From Empedobacter falsenii (GTDB lineage Bacteria; Bacteroidota; Bacteroidia; Flavobacteriales; Weeksellaceae), in assembly GCF_019308355.1 (NCBI RefSeq), contig NZ_JAAGKM010000006.1, positions 1 through 64,000 of the forward strand: a stretch of 64,000 nucleotides of DNA, read 5' to 3'. The notes below the pieces were generated by a model, which had not been told where the DNA came from, ran no database searches, and worked only from the letters and a program-made list of their open reading frames with translations. The stretch's first letter is position 1. The number at the start of each line of letters is the position of its first letter. The translations under genes were made by a program, and so were the position numbers. Of this stretch, positions 17,147 through 26,433 are shown piece after piece.

Positions 17147-18946
17147 TTATTTTCGTAATAATTCTTCGGAAATATTTTGCGTAGCTTCGAAAACTTCTTC
17201 TAAATTTTGATGCAAACCACCAAAGGCATATTTAGCTTGTCGTGCGTTGTTCAGCAACAATTTCCATTGTTCTACGGCTAATTCACTCACACCATTTTCA
17301 ATCAATTTATTTGCAATCACCTCGTCAGAAAAATGAGCTAAATCTGTATTCGTTTTTAATAGCGCGGCATTACACAAAATATTTTCTTGTAATTGATAAA
17401 AATCTTTTTGGTCTTCAACGTTTATTTTTTGCTTCAACTCATCTAATTCAGCAGAAATTTGACTCGAATTTATCGTTGGTTTTTCAACCAAAGTAAACTT
17501 TTGGGTTTCTGTTTTTGGTTGGTATGATTCAAAATTATTTTGCTCGTTAAGAGGTTTTATTTTTGGTTCAATTTTTTGTTTTTGTGTCGGGTTATTTTTC
17601 TTTCTCATCAAAAATAAACTTCCAGCACTCAATGCAATTACACCACCAGTTAACCACAACCAACCGCTTTTTCCTTCTTTCACATCGTTCGTCATTTCTT
17701 CTATTTTATCAGAAATTGTCGAATCTGGTGAATTAGAAGCCACAGCCGTTGCAGAAGAAGTTTTAGAACCTGAAACAGACAAATTAATCGAATCTGATTT
17801 CAAGGTTACATATTTCTCTTTAACAGGATCGAAATAACAAAATTCTACAGGCGAAATCGTATATTCTCCTCCAAAATTTGGGACAAGAACTGTTTGCTCA
17901 GCAACTTTTCCTTTCATTCCTGTATCATAGGTTTTATATGCATCGCGTTTTTTCGGTGCGAATTTTTCTAAATTTTTTGGCGTCGTAATTTCAGGTAAAT
18001 TAATCGTATTAAAGTTTCCTGTTCCAATAATTTCAACATCAAAATTTACACTTTCATTGGTTGTAACTTCTTTTTTATCAACCGAAGCGTTCATTTTAAA
18101 TTGACCAACTGCACCGCTAAAATTCTTTGGCTTTCCTTCTTCTGGAAGTGCTTTTGCATTAATCACAACTGGATTACTACGCACTTCTACAGGCTCCGCT
18201 CCATACGTTGTTGGCAACACCACATCTACCGAAAACGGATCGATTTCTATCTTTCCTGGTTTTTGAGGAAAAACATAATAACGTGCAATTTCTTCGGAGA
18301 AATATTGTTTTCCTCCAACAATTTCTTGCTTGATATTTTCGGGAGAGCTTTTTACAATTTTTGGGCTTAATCCGTCTAAATTTCCTTGACGAAAGTTTTG
18401 TTTACGATTAAGATAAGATAAATCTTTTACGTATAATTTTACTGATAAACCAACTTGTTCGTTTACATAAGGATTCGTTTTCGAAACTTTACTTTGTAGA
18501 AAAACAGGCTGCGAAGTATTACTTCTAAAATTATTGTGCGTCAATCCTGTTCCTTTCACTACAACATCGACAGGTTTTGATGTATAGGTTTTTCCATTAA
18601 TCACAATCTTAGCAGCTCCAATGCGATATTTACCCTCTTTTTCAGCAACAAAAGCAAGGATAATTCCTTCTTCTATCACTCCTTTTCCATTCACATAAGA
18701 AACATTTTGCGAGTGTTGTTCACCTACAATTTGTAATCCATTATGTGGAGGATATTTCATTGGTTGATCAATCGAATAACTATCTGTATTAGATTCGATA
18801 AAAAAGCCCACGCTAAATGCTTCTCCTAAACTGACCTGTGTTTTATCTGCATCAGATTTAAAAGAAATTTGTTGTGCTAACGCTGTGATAGACGTTAAGG
18901 CAAACACTAAAAAGCTATTTAAAACGCTTGTCGTTGTCATTACCAA
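17147..18946 (-). CDS. batD: BatD, aerotolerance operon membrane protein
   Basis: Last gene of the Bacteroides aerotolerance operon. The 599-residue protein has an N-terminal signal (LVFALTSITALAQ), several beta-rich oxygen-tolerance domain repeats over about 30-400 (VSLGEAFSVGFF, VTTNESVNFDVEIIGTGNFNTINLP), one membrane helix near 430-450 (WLWLTGGVIALSAGSLFLM) and a cytoplasmic helical tail of about 150 residues. BatD is thought to work with the VWA proteins BatA and BatB in a periplasmic/inner-membrane complex; its biochemical role is unsettled. It overlaps batC by 7 bp, so translation is coupled. Confidence 0.92.
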   Translation of the reverse strand: MVMTTTSVLNSFLVFALTSITALAQQISFKSDADKTQVSLGEAFSVGFFIESNTDSYSIDQPMKYPPHNGLQIVGEQHSQNVSYVNGKGVIEEGIILAFVAEKEGKYRIGAAKIVINGKTYTSKPVDVVVKGTGLTHNNFRSNTSQPVFLQSKVSKTNPYVNEQVGLSVKLYVKDLSYLNRKQNFRQGNLDGLSPKIVKSSPENIKQEIVGGKQYFSEEIARYYVFPQKPGKIEIDPFSVDVVLPTTYGAEPVEVRSNPVVINAKALPEEGKPKNFSGAVGQFKMNASVDKKEVTTNESVNFDVEIIGTGNFNTINLPEITTPKNLEKFAPKKRDAYKTYDTGMKGKVAEQTVLVPNFGGEYTISPVEFCYFDPVKEKYVTLKSDSINLSVSGSKTSSATAVASNSPDSTISDKIEEMTNDVKEGKSGWLWLTGGVIALSAGSLFLMRKKNNPTQKQKIEPKIKPLNEQNNFESYQPKTETQKFTLVEKPTINSSQISAELDELKQKINVEDQKDFYQLQENILCNAALLKTNTDLAHFSDEVIANKLIENGVSELAVEQWKLLLNNARQAKYAFGGLHQNLEEVFEATQNISEELLRK

Positions 18947-19815
18947 TCCTTAGATGTTGTTGTTCGTTGTTTTTCTGCTTTTTGTTGAATAATTTTTCGT
19001 TGGGTTTTGGCTTCCTGATTTTGCAATGCTTTTAGCAAACCGTCTCCCAAATTATTCTTTGCATTATCTTGTTCTTTTCCGTCTCCATTATTTCCTTGTT
19101 TGATTTCTGGAGATTGATTATTTCCTTGTCCTTTATTGTTTCCATTTTCACCACCAACTTTCGGGTTTCCTCCTTGATTTTGCTGTTTCTGCTGATCAGA
19201 TTGTTGTTGTTGAGATTGATTCTGATTCTGATTTTGCTTTTGGTTATTTTGGTTTTGTTGATTCTGTTTATTTTGCTGCTGTTGTTGTTTTTGCTGATTA
19301 TTTTGATCTTGTTTGTTTTGATCTTTATTATCCTTATTATTTTGATCTTTTTGTTTCTCACGTTCTTTTTCTAACATTTTTTTTGCTAATGCATAGTTGT
19401 AACGTGTTGCATCATCTTTTGGATCATTTCGTAAGGCTTGTTTGTAATTATCAACAGCATTTTGATAATCTTTTTCCTGCATAAAAGCATTTCCTAAATT
19501 GTGATAAGCCAAATGTTTATCATTATTCGTTTTAGATACTTCAGCAGAACGTTTGTAATGCGCTATACTTTCTTTGTAACGTTTTTGTTGAAATAAAGCA
19601 TTTCCTAAATTGTAATTTGCTTTGACAGAAGTTGGATCTTCCATGGTAGCTTTCTTGTAGGCAACTTCTGCATTATCAAATTTTCCTTTTTGATAATACT
19701 CGTTTCCTTCAATAATGTAGCTTTTCGCTTTCGATTGACTATAACCAAAAACGGATAAAAGCATTATTCCTAAAAATCCTATTTGTTTTAAAAAGTACAT
19801 CATTTTACCATACAA
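18940..19815 (-). CDS. batC: BatC, TPR protein with a long Gln/Asn tract
   Basis: A 291-residue exported or membrane-anchored protein (hydrophobic 8-24) with three TPR units over about 33-145 (YYQKGKFDNAEVAYKKA, GNALFQQKRYKESIAHYKRS, GNAFMQEKDYQNAVDNYKQAL). Residues about 157-214 are nearly pure Gln, Asn, Lys and Asp, then a Gly/Asn linker, then a conserved amphipathic end (LLKALQNQEAKTQRKII) typical of BatC. The Met at residue 5 or 6 could be the true start instead of that at 19815. The tract is low-complexity and likely variable in length between strains. It probably scaffolds the BatA/BatB/BatD assembly. Confidence 0.9.
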   Translation of the reverse strand: MYGKMMYFLKQIGFLGIMLLSVFGYSQSKAKSYIIEGNEYYQKGKFDNAEVAYKKATMEDPTSVKANYNLGNALFQQKRYKESIAHYKRSAEVSKTNNDKHLAYHNLGNAFMQEKDYQNAVDNYKQALRNDPKDDATRYNYALAKKMLEKEREKQKDQNNKDNKDQNKQDQNNQQKQQQQQNKQNQQNQNNQKQNQNQNQSQQQQSDQQKQQNQGGNPKVGGENGNNKGQGNNQSPEIKQGNNGDGKEQDNAKNNLGDGLLKALQNQEAKTQRKIIQQKAEKQRTTTSKDW

Positions 19816-19820
19816 ACTTA

Positions 19821-20831
19821 CTATTTCTTTTTGTTAAAAATCTTATATTCAGATGTTAATAATTCCACAAAAAGTAAACAAACCGCAACCGCTAAAAACC
19901 ACTGATAAATATGATTCATATCTCTTGTTGTAGAGTTAGCAATTTCGTTTTTATCTAATCGGGCTTTATACATTGATAATGCGGATAATGCATCTTGCGT
20001 ATTATCCAAATGAATGTAAGTTCCGTTTGTATCTTGTGCCAATTTGCGAAGATTTTTATCTTCTAATTTTGTAATAACTATAGAACCTGTTTCGTCCTTT
20101 TTATAGTCTTCGGCGTAGCCATTGTAATACATCGGAATTGGAGCTCCTTTATCTGTTCCAACACCAACTGATACAATATGAATTCCGTTATCTTTTGCTA
20201 TTTTAGAAGCTTGATTAACTGTATTTTCGTTGTCTTCTCCATCCGAAATTAACACAATTAATCTACTTGTATTCGCCGATCCTTTGAATGTTTTTGCAGC
20301 TTCCTGAATCGCATTTAAGTAATTTGTTCCTTGACTCGAAATTAACTCAGTATTAACATTTTGCAAATAACTTTCGATTGCAGCATAATCATTTGTCAAT
20401 GGAGAAATCGTGTAAGCATTCGCTGCAAACGCAACCAAAGAAGCTCTATCTCCTCCTAATTGATGTAATGTTTCTGTAATTAATTTTGTTGCTTTTTCTA
20501 ATCGCGAAGGAGCAACATCTTGTGCATTCATCGAACTTGATAAATCTAACAAGAAAACCATATCAATTCCTTCGCGCTTTACTTGCACATCTCGTTCACC
20601 ATAAAGTGGATCCATCAATGCAATTACCATTAAAAATAAAGCCACACAAAATGCAATGATTTTGAAACCATAACGCTTTGAAGAAGTGATTGGAAAAACA
20701 AATGGAAACAGTTCTTTATCTGCAAATGTTTTCTTTACACGTTCGCGCCATTGAAATACTGTTATCGATAGAAAAATAACGACAAACAATAAAATCATCA
20801 ACCAAATATTATGTAATTCTCCCCACTGCAT
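19821..20831 (-). CDS. batB: BatB, von Willebrand factor A domain membrane protein
   Basis: A 336-residue protein with two N-terminal helices (about 8-25 and 56-74), a VWA domain over 88-290 and a C-terminal helix near 312-330. The metal-ion site DxSxS is complete: Asp96, Ser98, Ser100 in LLDLSSSMNAQD, with further site residues in LVAFAANAYTISPLTND and LISDGED. The VWA domain would face the periplasm and mediate metal-dependent protein contact. It shares one base with batA (start/stop TAATG) and lies 5 bp before batC. Confidence 0.93.
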   Translation of the reverse strand: MQWGELHNIWLMILLFVVIFLSITVFQWRERVKKTFADKELFPFVFPITSSKRYGFKIIAFCVALFLMVIALMDPLYGERDVQVKREGIDMVFLLDLSSSMNAQDVAPSRLEKATKLITETLHQLGGDRASLVAFAANAYTISPLTNDYAAIESYLQNVNTELISSQGTNYLNAIQEAAKTFKGSANTSRLIVLISDGEDNENTVNQASKIAKDNGIHIVSVGVGTDKGAPIPMYYNGYAEDYKKDETGSIVITKLEDKNLRKLAQDTNGTYIHLDNTQDALSALSMYKARLDKNEIANSTTRDMNHIYQWFLAVAVCLLFVELLTSEYKIFNKKK

Positions 20832-21847
20832 TAGATTAATTCTTTAAAAACGGTTCTTCGTAAAATGGCTTCTAATACCAAAATAATGAATGCAGGCAAT
20901 AAGAATCGTGCAAACAATTCGGTATAATTATAATATTTGACTTCGTTAATCTCTGTTTTTTCAAGTTTATCAATTTCGTTATAAATGTTTTTCAAACTTT
21001 CATTGTTTGTTGCACGGAAATATAAACCTCCCGTTTTATCAGCAATTTGTTCTAACAATTTTTCATCAATTTGTACAGGACGCATATCAAAAACATAATC
21101 ACCTAACATATCGTAACCATAAGGCATAGGTGCCATTCCGTTTGTCCCAATACCGATTGTATATACTTTAATTCCCTTTTCAGCTGCAATATCAGCAGCT
21201 TGTCTTGGCGAAACATACATTAAATCTCCAGAAGGATTTACACTTTCAACACCATCTGTAATCAAAATAACTACTTTAGATTTTGCCTTACTATTTTTGA
21301 GATGATTAACAGCTGTTGCTAAACCAACTCCAATTGCTGTTCCATCAGCTAAACTACCTGAATGTAACATTTCGATTTCTTGCGTCAAAACATCACGATC
21401 TGTTGTTAATGGAACACGTGTCAAAGCTTCTCCAGAATATTCGACCAAACCAACTCTGTCCGTTTTTCTTCCAATTGAAAAGTCTTTTGCAACTTCTTTT
21501 AACGCTGTTAAACGATCTGGTTTCAAATCGCGTGCTAACATACTCAACGAAGTATCTACAGTCAATAAAATATCAACTCCTTCGTCCGATTTTACTTTTG
21601 TTGTAACATCTACATAACGTGGACGAGCCAAGGCAACAATGCACAAAGCCATTGCGATAATTCGCATCAAAAATAAAAGTGGTTTGTACGTCGCTAACGA
21701 ACTTTTTGCACCTCCAAATGCTTTGAGCGAAGGTAATTTTAAGGATGCTTTTTTCTGGCTCGTTTTGCGAATTTCTCTGAAAATAAAGAAAGGCAAAGCA
21801 AGCAATAAGAGTAAGATCCAAGGATTTTGAAACTCAAAATTTAGCAT
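20831..21847 (-). CDS. batA: BatA, von Willebrand factor A domain membrane protein
   Basis: A 338-residue paralogue of BatB in the same operon: helices at about 9-23 and 56-74, a VWA domain with an intact DxSxS site (Asp98, Ser100, Ser102 in TVDTSLSMLARDLKPDR), LVEYSGEALTRVPLTTD and ITDGVESVNPSGD, and a C-terminal helix (LFARFLLPAFIILVLEA). The sequence MRPVQIDEKLLEQIADKTGGLYFRATN near the end is typical of BatA. It starts 2 bp after the preceding gene and overlaps batB by one base. Confidence 0.93.
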   Translation of the reverse strand: MLNFEFQNPWILLLLLALPFFIFREIRKTSQKKASLKLPSLKAFGGAKSSLATYKPLLFLMRIIAMALCIVALARPRYVDVTTKVKSDEGVDILLTVDTSLSMLARDLKPDRLTALKEVAKDFSIGRKTDRVGLVEYSGEALTRVPLTTDRDVLTQEIEMLHSGSLADGTAIGVGLATAVNHLKNSKAKSKVVILITDGVESVNPSGDLMYVSPRQAADIAAEKGIKVYTIGIGTNGMAPMPYGYDMLGDYVFDMRPVQIDEKLLEQIADKTGGLYFRATNNESLKNIYNEIDKLEKTEINEVKYYNYTELFARFLLPAFIILVLEAILRRTVFKELI

Positions 21848-21849
21848 TC

Positions 21850-22815
21850 CTAATTGTTATTAAACTGTTTATATTTTTCTCCCGTCACTTGATCTTTTTT
21901 CAAATCTTCGTTCTCCGGAATTTCTAATGGTTTTACACGATCTACAAATTCATCTACCCAATTTCGATGCGAAATATTTGTTGGTTCATCAAATTCTTGT
22001 TTGGCGAATTTTACCAAATCAGCATCGAACAAAAATTGTTTAAATTTCTGTACATCTTCTGGTAAAACATCTGGTTTTGTCGCAACATATTTTACTAAAT
22101 CATCCGACAAAATTTCTAATGCAGAAAAGTTATAAATACGTCCTAAATATCGTCTTACAATAAATGATAATTGCGTGTAATATTCTTTTTGTTCGCCTCG
22201 TTTCAAATATTTCTTGGCATCCAACGCTTTTAAACTTGCTTTCGCTTCGTCATAAGGCGTTTTGTACGAATCTTTGCCAGATAATTTCGATTTTGCGCGA
22301 ACATATAATACAACCAAAACAATTCCGATGATAAATAAAATCAACGCAATAATGCCGTACAACCAATATTTATTCCAATAATCTCCAATAGAATATTCTT
22401 CTTCCATCACAGGTTTTATCTGGAAAATTGCATTTTTCGTTGTATCAATTGCAATATCTTGAATATCAATTTCGAGTTGTTTTGTTGTTAAATCTTTTCC
22501 ATTTTTCTGAATGATAAATGATGGAATATTAAATTTCCCTGCATCATATCCAGTCAATTCTAAATGTTGAACAATTTCAGATTTTCCATCCGTTTTTACA
22601 GTGTCAATTTTTTGACCTAAAACTTCGATGTGATGATTAATTGAATCTGAAATCGTAGGAAAAACAACTTTATCTCCTTCTTTGTAATCAATTTTTACTT
22701 CATATTGGATTGGCTCGCCAATTTTGATTGTCGTGCGATCCAATTTTGGCGTAATTTCTTGCGCAAACGAAAATTGAAGGATAAAAAAACTTACTAAAAG
22801 CAATAAATTCTTCAT
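21850..22815 (-). CDS. Bat operon membrane protein of unknown role
   Basis: A 321-residue protein with a signal peptide (LLLVSFFILQFSFAQ), an extracytoplasmic beta domain of about 130 residues resembling a BatD repeat (IKIGEPIQYEVKIDYKEGDKVVFP), one helix near 152-175 (LYGIIALILFIIGIVLVVLY) and a cytoplasmic helical region with EYYTQLSFIVRRYLGRIYNFSALEIL. This gene regularly lies between the DUF58 gene and batA in Bacteroidota but has no agreed name. It is coupled to the DUF58 gene by TAATG. Its layout mirrors BatD in short form, so it may pair with one of the VWA proteins. Confidence 0.82.
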   Translation of the reverse strand: MKNLLLLVSFFILQFSFAQEITPKLDRTTIKIGEPIQYEVKIDYKEGDKVVFPTISDSINHHIEVLGQKIDTVKTDGKSEIVQHLELTGYDAGKFNIPSFIIQKNGKDLTTKQLEIDIQDIAIDTTKNAIFQIKPVMEEEYSIGDYWNKYWLYGIIALILFIIGIVLVVLYVRAKSKLSGKDSYKTPYDEAKASLKALDAKKYLKRGEQKEYYTQLSFIVRRYLGRIYNFSALEILSDDLVKYVATKPDVLPEDVQKFKQFLFDADLVKFAKQEFDEPTNISHRNWVDEFVDRVKPLEIPENEDLKKDQVTGEKYKQFNNN

Positions 22816-23687
22816 TAGGCTTTATGACTTTTAAAGTAGTTTAACAATGGGCGAACATAATCTTCGTCGGTACGAATACTGATTGCGCCTGAATGATTTT
22901 TTTTGAAAATAGATTGATAACGTTGATCTAAATCGCGATAATATTGCGCATATTGTTGACGCAATTTCTTCGATGAAGTATCAATCAAGCGGATTTCACC
23001 TGTTTCGTTATCTTGCACATGAACCAAACCTACATCTGGAAAAGATTGTTCTTTTTCATCATAAACTCTAATTCCAGTCACATCATGTTTTTTTGCCACG
23101 ATTCGCAATGCTTTTTCATAATCAGACGAATCAATAAAATCTGAAAGAATAAAAACATTTGATTTTCGGCGAACCAAATTCATAAATGTTTCCAAAGTCT
23201 CTGCTAAATCAGTTTTCTTACTTTTTGGCTCATACGAAACAATTTCTCTCACCAAACGCAACACATGTTGTTTTCCTTTTTTGGGTGGAATAAATTTCTC
23301 CACTTGATCCGAATATAATATCAAACCAACTTTATCATTATAGGTAATTGCCGAAAAAGCCAATGTAGCGCTCAATTCAGCAATCGTTTCCATTTTAATT
23401 TGTTTTCGTGTTCCAAAGTTTTCAGAATTCGAAACATCAACCAATAAAAACATGGTTAATTCTCGTTCTTCTTCAAAAACTTTTACATAAGGTTCGCTAT
23501 ATCGAGCCGTTTTATTCCAATCGATATTACGAACGTCATCACCGTATTGATAAGGACGAATTTCACTAAAAATCATACCTCTTCCTTTGAATGAACTGTG
23601 ATATTCACCCATAAAAAGGTTGCTCGCTTTACGCTTGCTTTTTAGCTCAATACGTTTTACACGTTTGATGATTTCTTTTGCATCCAA
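22815..23687 (-). CDS. DUF58 domain protein of the Bat operon
   Basis: A 290-residue soluble protein with the DUF58 signature FSEIRPYQYGDDVRNIDWNKTAR at about 40-62 and, in a VWA-like fold, LLVDVSNSENFG (about 85-96) carrying a partial DxSxS site. It ends with a TDEDYVRPLLNYFK block. Members are always encoded next to MoxR ATPases and VWA proteins and are thought to be their substrates or adaptors. It starts 25 bp after moxR and its stop overlaps the next start (TAATG). Confidence 0.9.
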   Translation of the reverse strand: MDAKEIIKRVKRIELKSKRKASNLFMGEYHSSFKGRGMIFSEIRPYQYGDDVRNIDWNKTARYSEPYVKVFEEERELTMFLLVDVSNSENFGTRKQIKMETIAELSATLAFSAITYNDKVGLILYSDQVEKFIPPKKGKQHVLRLVREIVSYEPKSKKTDLAETLETFMNLVRRKSNVFILSDFIDSSDYEKALRIVAKKHDVTGIRVYDEKEQSFPDVGLVHVQDNETGEIRLIDTSSKKLRQQYAQYYRDLDQRYQSIFKKNHSGAISIRTDEDYVRPLLNYFKSHKA

Positions 23688-23712
23688 AGTTTAAATGATT
23701 TTGAATAGTGGT

Positions 23713-24696
23713 TTAAGGAACTGGAACAACATTAAGAATATTGTCTATAATTTCTTCTGGCGTAACATTTTCTGCTTCTGCTTCGTAGCTAATTCCGATA
23801 CGGTGACGCAACACATCTTTTGCCATTGCACGTACATCGTCTGGAATAACATAAGCGCGTTTACGTAAAAATGCATACACTTTAGAAGCTTGTGCCAAAT
23901 TGATTGATCCACGAGGTGAAGAACCAAACGAAATCATTGGAACCAATTTTTCTAATCCAACTTTTTCTGGAAAACGAGTTGCGAAAATAATATCCAAAAT
24001 ATATTTTTCAATTTTTTCGTCCATATAAACTTGTTTCACCATTTCGCGCGCATCCAACAATTCTTGAATAGAAATTACTTTCTCAATTTTTGGAAAAGAT
24101 TGATTAATCGAATTTCTTAAAATCAAACGTTCTGCTTCAAATTCCGGATAAGTAATTACAGTTTTCAACATAAAACGGTCAACTTGCGCTTCTGGCAAAG
24201 GATAAGTTCCTTCTTGTTCCACTGGATTTTGAGTTGCCAAAACCAAGAAAGGTTTTTGTAACGGATACGTTTCATCACCAATTGTTACTTGACGCTCTTG
24301 CATTGCTTCTAACAAGGCAGATTGTACTTTTGCAGGCGAACGGTTAATCTCATCAGCTAAAACAAAATTGGCGAATATTGGTCCTTTTTTGATTCTAAAA
24401 TCGTTTTCTTTTACATTATAAATAAGTGTTCCCACAACATCGGCAGGTAACAAATCTGGTGTAAATTGTATACGAGAAAAAGATCCATCAACAGCATCAG
24501 ATAATGTTTTAATCGCCAATGTTTTTGCTAATCCAGGAACACCTTCTAATAAAACGTGTCCATTTCCAAGTAATCCGATTAATAGACTTTCAATCATTTT
24601 TTCTTGTCCAATAATCGCTTTATTTATTTCCGATGTCAACCTTGCAATGCTTTCGCTTTTTGCTTCTATTTGTTGGTTTAGTTGTTGTATATCCAA
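23713..24696 (-). CDS. MoxR-family AAA+ ATPase
   Basis: First gene of the Bat operon. The 327-residue AAA+ protein has Walker A GVPGLAKT at 52-59, Walker B FVLADEINRS at 111-120, sensor 1 LATQNPVEQEGTYPLPEAQVDRFM and sensor 2 in SFGSSPRGSINLAQASK. MoxR proteins act as chaperone-like ATPases that mature or remodel VWA partners, here the DUF58 and Bat proteins. It is preceded by about 240 bp without a gene. Genome annotations sometimes call it ATPase RavA-like or BatI; the family is certain, the precise substrate is not. Confidence 0.93.
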   Translation of the reverse strand: MDIQQLNQQIEAKSESIARLTSEINKAIIGQEKMIESLLIGLLGNGHVLLEGVPGLAKTLAIKTLSDAVDGSFSRIQFTPDLLPADVVGTLIYNVKENDFRIKKGPIFANFVLADEINRSPAKVQSALLEAMQERQVTIGDETYPLQKPFLVLATQNPVEQEGTYPLPEAQVDRFMLKTVITYPEFEAERLILRNSINQSFPKIEKVISIQELLDAREMVKQVYMDEKIEKYILDIIFATRFPEKVGLEKLVPMISFGSSPRGSINLAQASKVYAFLRKRAYVIPDDVRAMAKDVLRHRIGISYEAEAENVTPEEIIDNILNVVPVP

Positions 24697-24809
24697 AATT
24701 TCGTTGAAATTAATGTTTATATTATTGATTCAAATTTCCTCTAAAATTAACAAATACAATTGATTTAGAAATTAAAACTTTCATACAATATTGTTAAACT
24801 TTGTTAAGA

Positions 24810-24817
24810 CAAAAGTA
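24810..24817 (-). promoter_or_regulatory. Possible -7 box of the Bat operon promoter
   Basis: TACTTTTG on the minus strand, giving a leader of about 108 nt before moxR. No convincing -33 box is at the right distance. The remaining bases to 24938 are AT-rich and shared with the upstream region of the divergent gene. Confidence 0.4.
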
Positions 24818-24938
24818 GTGTACCAAACGTTTTGATTATTATTTTCAGTAAAATTTTTCCAAGACTTACAAACTATTTATAAACAATAAACGTTTCCAAA
24901 TAATATTTATATTTTTACTGAAATCTATTAAAACTATT

Positions 24939-25544
24939 ATGAAAAACTATTTATTATTAATCATTATTGTATTCGGTTCTAACATTTATGCTCAAAAAGA
25001 GAAAGTAAAATCTGGTACTGTTGATTTCTTAAAAGGACAATCTAAAATGAAAGTTATTTTTGACTATTCAAATCTAAAAATTAATGCAGATAGCATTACA
25101 GAAGCAGAATATGTTAAAAAAAAGATTGTTGATCTAAATGGCAAAAATGCTGGAAATGGAGATATTTGGAATGATAAATGGACTGGTGCAAAAGAGTCTA
25201 TCTGGGAACCAAAATTTATGGAGTTATTAACTAAATATGGTGCAAAATCTACTGGAATTTCATTCTCTGAAAACGCTACAAATGCTCCTTACACAATGAT
25301 TGTTAAAGTTGATTGGATTTATCCAGGTTGGGATGCATTTGTAATGAAACAAGCTGCAAAAGTATCTACTACTATTTCTATTGTTGATTCTAATAATTTT
25401 GAAGATAAAAAATTTGTTGTCAATTATAAAGAAGCTCCAGGAACTCAATTCGGTAATAATTATAGTGATGAATCGAGAATTGGAGAAGGATTCGCAAAAA
25501 CTGCTAAAACTTTTTCTAAAATGTTAGAGAAAAAAATAAAATAA
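24939..25544 (+). CDS. Exported protein of unknown function
   Basis: A 201-residue protein with a signal peptide (MKNYLLLIIIVFGSNIYAQ). The mature part starts with a charged strand (VDFLKGQSKMKVIFDYSNLKI), has a conserved-looking middle (NDKWTGAKESIWEPKFMELL) and a beta-rich half with YTMIVKVDWIYPGWDAFVMKQAAKVSTTISIVD. It resembles flavobacterial hypothetical proteins of similar length. It is divergent from the Bat operon, stands alone and has its own terminator. No catalytic motif is seen. Confidence 0.72.
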   Translation: MKNYLLLIIIVFGSNIYAQKEKVKSGTVDFLKGQSKMKVIFDYSNLKINADSITEAEYVKKKIVDLNGKNAGNGDIWNDKWTGAKESIWEPKFMELLTKYGAKSTGISFSENATNAPYTMIVKVDWIYPGWDAFVMKQAAKVSTTISIVDSNNFEDKKFVVNYKEAPGTQFGNNYSDESRIGEGFAKTAKTFSKMLEKKIK

Positions 25545-25565
25545 TCTTTCAAAAAAAATACATCA

Positions 25566-25597
25566 AAATCCATTCTTTATCGAATGGATTTTTTTAT
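25566..25597 (+). terminator. Terminator of the exported protein gene
   Basis: AAATCCATTC (25566-25575) pairs with GAATGGATTT (25582-25591), followed by a T run. Confidence 0.85.
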
Positions 25598-25769
25598 TCA
25601 ATAAATTTGACAATTTTGTTAAAAATTTTAATAAATCTTTTATTTCACCGCTACTTAACACTCGTTTACCTCAATATTTTTGACGTCTTTTTTTTGTGTT
25701 GCAACTTTGTTTCAAGAAAAATGAAAAGAATATAATTCTAACATTTAGTTGTAAACAAAAACATAGATT

Positions 25770-26210
25770 ATGAAAAAAGCATTTTTATTAGCAAATATAA
25801 TGATGGTTATGGCAGTTTCTGCTCAACAAAGACCACAACAAGGTGAACGATCTGGAAATAGAAAAGAGCAAAGAGAACGCCCAACTGTAGATCAACAATT
25901 GAAAGAATTTGATCAATATAATTTGAGTTCTGCTCAAAAGAAAAAAGTAAAATCGTTGTTAGAGAGTAGAGATTCTGACATGAAAAAAGAGTTTACAAAC
26001 AGAGACAAAAATTCTACTCAAAAAGGAGAAAGAGGCTCTCGACCAGAAAAAGGTACAAACGATTTTGATACTAAATTAGAGAAAATTTTAGACAAAAATC
26101 AGTTCAATCAATACAAACAAGATCGTGAAAAGCGTATGAAATCTAATAAATTTAGTATGCACAAAAAACGTGATGCGAAAGGAAATAGACCTTCGTCTAA
26201 ATGTGCATAA
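25770..26210 (+). CDS. Exported, highly basic low-complexity protein
   Basis: A 146-residue protein with a signal peptide (AFLLANIMMVMAVSAQ) followed by a Gln/Arg/Lys/Glu-rich chain. Two helical segments, LKEFDQYNLSSAQKKKVKSLL (about 44-64) and FDTKLEKILDKNQFNQYKQDRE (about 99-120), recall the helical repeats of small periplasmic chaperones of the Spy/LTxxQ type, although the exact LTxxQ signature is not present. It is a single-gene unit. The function is not recognised. Confidence 0.65.
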   Translation: MKKAFLLANIMMVMAVSAQQRPQQGERSGNRKEQRERPTVDQQLKEFDQYNLSSAQKKKVKSLLESRDSDMKKEFTNRDKNSTQKGERGSRPEKGTNDFDTKLEKILDKNQFNQYKQDREKRMKSNKFSMHKKRDAKGNRPSSKCA

Positions 26211-26225
26211 AATCATAAAAATTAG

Positions 26226-26254
26226 GGTTAACCTACAAATTTTGATGGTTAACC
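26226..26254. repeat. Pair of identical GGTTAACC palindromes
   Basis: GGTTAACC occurs at 26226-26233 and 26247-26254, 21 bp apart (two helical turns), 16 bp after the preceding stop codon. The two copies can also pair with each other as an 8-bp stem with a 13-base loop. It may be a weak terminator-like hairpin or a twofold protein site. Confidence 0.45.
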
Positions 26255-26400
26255 TCTATTAATTTAAATTTTGAAAGAATATTTTAAAATTTGTGTGAGT
26301 TTAAAAATTATTATTGATTAACACAATGTGTTATTTCATTTCATAAGTAAGTTTTTTTTAAAGTAGTTTTTAAAATTCATTTTCATTCAATTATCAAGTG

Positions 26401-26433
26401 AAAAGCGAGCCGATTTAGCTCGCTTTTCTTTTT
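26401..26433. terminator. Bidirectional terminator
   Basis: AAAAGCGAGC (26401-26410) pairs with GCTCGCTTTT (26418-26427) with T runs on the plus strand (TCTTTTTTT). It separates the convergent units ending at 26210 and 26434. Confidence 0.85.

Noticed and set aside
19032-19374. Long ORFs in other frames across batC (repetitive Asn/Ile/Lys or Leu/Ile proteins)
   Set aside because: They are other-frame readings of the Gln/Asn repeat tract of batC and have the composition this predicts.
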